The notes under the pieces: generated by a model
The model's input: the letters and a program-made list of their open reading frames with translations, nothing else
Told to the model about the DNA's origin: nothing
Database searches by the model: none
Made by a program: the position numbers and the translations under genes
Shown here: in pieces, positions 63,801 to 64,000 of the stretch
Layout: every line of letters starts with the position of its first letter
Numbering within the stretch: position 1 is the first letter of the stretch
Origin: Hormiphora californensis
Lineage: Eukaryota > Ctenophora > Tentaculata > Cydippida > Pleurobrachiidae
Length of the DNA: 64,000 nucleotides
Direction: 5' to 3'
Assembly (NCBI GenBank): GCA_020137815.1
Contig: CM035360.1
Coordinates: 5,855,559 to 5,919,558, forward strand

Positions 63801-64000
63801 TTTGCAATGTCCGCTATATTGGGAGAGGTGGGTGGGGGAGGGCGGGTGGGGGTGGGGCGGGGGGTAATATTGGACAAAAATGTTGCTGTAATTTAGTAAT
63901 GAGACCAGGCCAGGCCCGAGAGACAGTTCAGTGGTAACTGGGGGGTCATGTGTGATGGAAATGAGAACTAGAGGCAGATTTAAGTTGCATTTTATTGAGG

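Larger units (their letters stand above)
62192..64000. other. 3' region of the CDR2-like gene or intergenic
   Basis: No further exon could be identified with confidence, although the last recognised exon ends with an open frame. The stretch contains a TGTC array, C and G runs (62398-62412, 62617-62628), a 37-bp tandem repeat and a dispersed repeat. Confidence 0.45.

Overview
The window is animal (metazoan) nuclear DNA. Genes are split by GT-AG introns in consistent phases, coding density is low, and long (TC)n/(GA)n tracts, inverted-repeat transposons and APE-type LINEs are everywhere. The genes are animal-specific: a peroxidasin-type haem peroxidase, rhodopsin-like GPCRs, a Gq-type G-alpha, an ANTP/NK-like homeobox gene and a CDR2/BICD-related coiled-coil gene. 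Family content fits an invertebrate, possibly an early-branching one such as a sponge. The sequence alone does not fix the phylum.

Layout. 0-8.6 kb: 3' part of a peroxidasin-like gene (+), 17 visible exons. 8.6-12.8 kb: intergenic, rich in repeats, with dense TGACGTCA palindromes. 12.8-21.5 kb: a five-exon secreted-protein gene (-) with a FAMeT-like domain and a sushi domain; its introns carry a 5'-truncated LINE, local duplications and two inverted-repeat elements. 22.5-24.2 kb: a membrane-anchored ORF (+) ending in a dynein-stalk-like domain, broken by three frame changes. 24.5-26.6 kb: a complete five-exon GPCR (-) whose tail is a 45-bp tandem repeat. 29.9-31.1 kb: a second, two-exon GPCR (-). 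31.4-36.6 kb: a foldback element split by a nearly intact 4.3-kb LINE. 37.1-38.4 kb: a 1,296-bp inverted-repeat element, a near-identical twin of one inside the peroxidasin intron. 41.8-46.8 kb: a complete four-exon homeobox gene (+) with an eh1-like motif. 48.9-52.9 kb: a complete seven-exon G-alpha gene (-). 53-59.2 kb: gene-poor DNA with microsatellites and MITEs. 59.7-62.2 kb or beyond: the CDR2-like coiled-coil gene (+).

The genes do not form an operon or pathway. The two GPCRs and the Gq-like G-alpha could act in one signalling route, but that is inference from family only.

The most unusual content is the non-coding mobile DNA. There are two families of <100-bp mini-palindromes (ends CTGTCAG and CTGTCTGG), elements with perfect 9-bp, TTA, TTAA and TA target duplications, and a sequence module shared by elements with different duplication types. 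There are also hairpin arrays with a common loop, a back-to-back pair of tRNA-like sequences, and a LINE whose ORF1/ORF2 overlap contains a classical -1 slippery heptamer. Gene models were built by eye from reading frame, splice sites and phase. All coordinates and family calls lack database confirmation.
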